Shown in pieces: positions 63,999 through 64,000 of a stretch of DNA of 64,000 nucleotides (position 1 is the stretch's first letter; each line of letters opens with the position of its first letter). The DNA is from Gammaproteobacteria bacterium (lineage in GTDB: Bacteria > Pseudomonadota > Gammaproteobacteria > Burkholderiales > Gallionellaceae), in assembly GCA_018813765.1 (NCBI GenBank), contig JAHJBC010000009.1:231096-295095 (forward strand). Direction: 5' to 3'. Under the pieces are notes generated by a model, which made no database searches, had not been told where the DNA came from, and was given only the letters and a program-made list of their open reading frames with translations. A program made the position numbers and the translations under genes.

Positions 63999-64000
63999 GG

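Larger units (their letters stand above)
58889..64000. mobile_element. Left part of a foreign island inserted in tmk (end outside window)
   Basis: From the tmk break onward the sequence is less GC-rich than the preceding fab operon and contains three non-housekeeping genes on one strand plus a partial gene on the other. No transposase or integrase is in the window, so the element type is unknown. Left boundary is inferred from the loss of tmk homology; the right boundary is not visible. Confidence 0.7.

Overview
The window is a mostly GC-rich bacterial chromosome segment from a betaproteobacterium. The gene orders lpxD-fabZ-lpxA-lpxB-rnhB, yceD-rpmF-plsX-fabH-fabD-fabG-acpP-fabF-pabC-mltG-tmk and gloB-methyltransferase-rnhA-dnaQ, plus the smpB/ratA/rnfH neighbourhood, point that way. 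Two [NiFe] hydrogenases and an EAL/GGDEF-rich accessory set suggest a chemolithotroph of the Nitrosomonadales (Gallionellaceae or Sulfuricellaceae type). The family is an inference; no rRNA is present to settle it.

Layout. 1-4.7 kb: lipid A genes, RNase HII and two small membrane proteins. 4.7-8.5 kb: accessory block on the minus strand (exported MsrA, HicBA toxin-antitoxin, three unknown proteins) ending beside smpB, next to a diverged duplicate of the smpB 3' end. 9-16.3 kb: housekeeping genes (ratA, rnfH, PHP phosphatase, YciO, M50 peptidase, trpS, scpAB, SpoU-type methyltransferase) with a MNT-HEPN pair inserted just before scpA. 16.4-19.7 kb: a 1102-residue periplasmic-binding/GAF/PAS/GGDEF/EAL protein. 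19.7-26.2 kb: an Isp-type membrane [NiFe] hydrogenase operon (hypC, protease, small subunit, isp1, isp2, an unknown 145-residue protein, large subunit). 26.3-32.5 kb: accessory genes (AlbA_2 ATPase-like protein, Ala/Lys/Glu repeat protein, parallel beta-helix lipoprotein, HDOD protein). 32.5-37.7 kb: the soluble NAD-linked hydrogenase hoxFUYH with its protease, followed by a thioredoxin and a putative outer-membrane protein. 38.8-49.9 kb: housekeeping genes with four tRNAs (Ser, Leu, Gly, Cys), rep and dksA. 50-58.9 kb: the fatty acid synthesis operon.

At 58.9 kb tmk is broken off after about 100 codons. Beyond it lies AT-richer foreign DNA to the window end. It carries three co-directional genes: a protein with a possible HEPN-like C-terminus, a ComEC-type metallo-beta-lactamase-fold hydrolase, and a HerA/FtsK-like ATPase anchored by about six membrane helices. 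This cargo is the best candidate for an undescribed system, plausibly anti-mobile-element defence, though no function is proven and no integrase is visible. The island continues past the window.

Several palindromic repeat families recur between genes, one with a nested 57-bp insertion. No CRISPR array, rRNA, transposase or complete prophage was seen.
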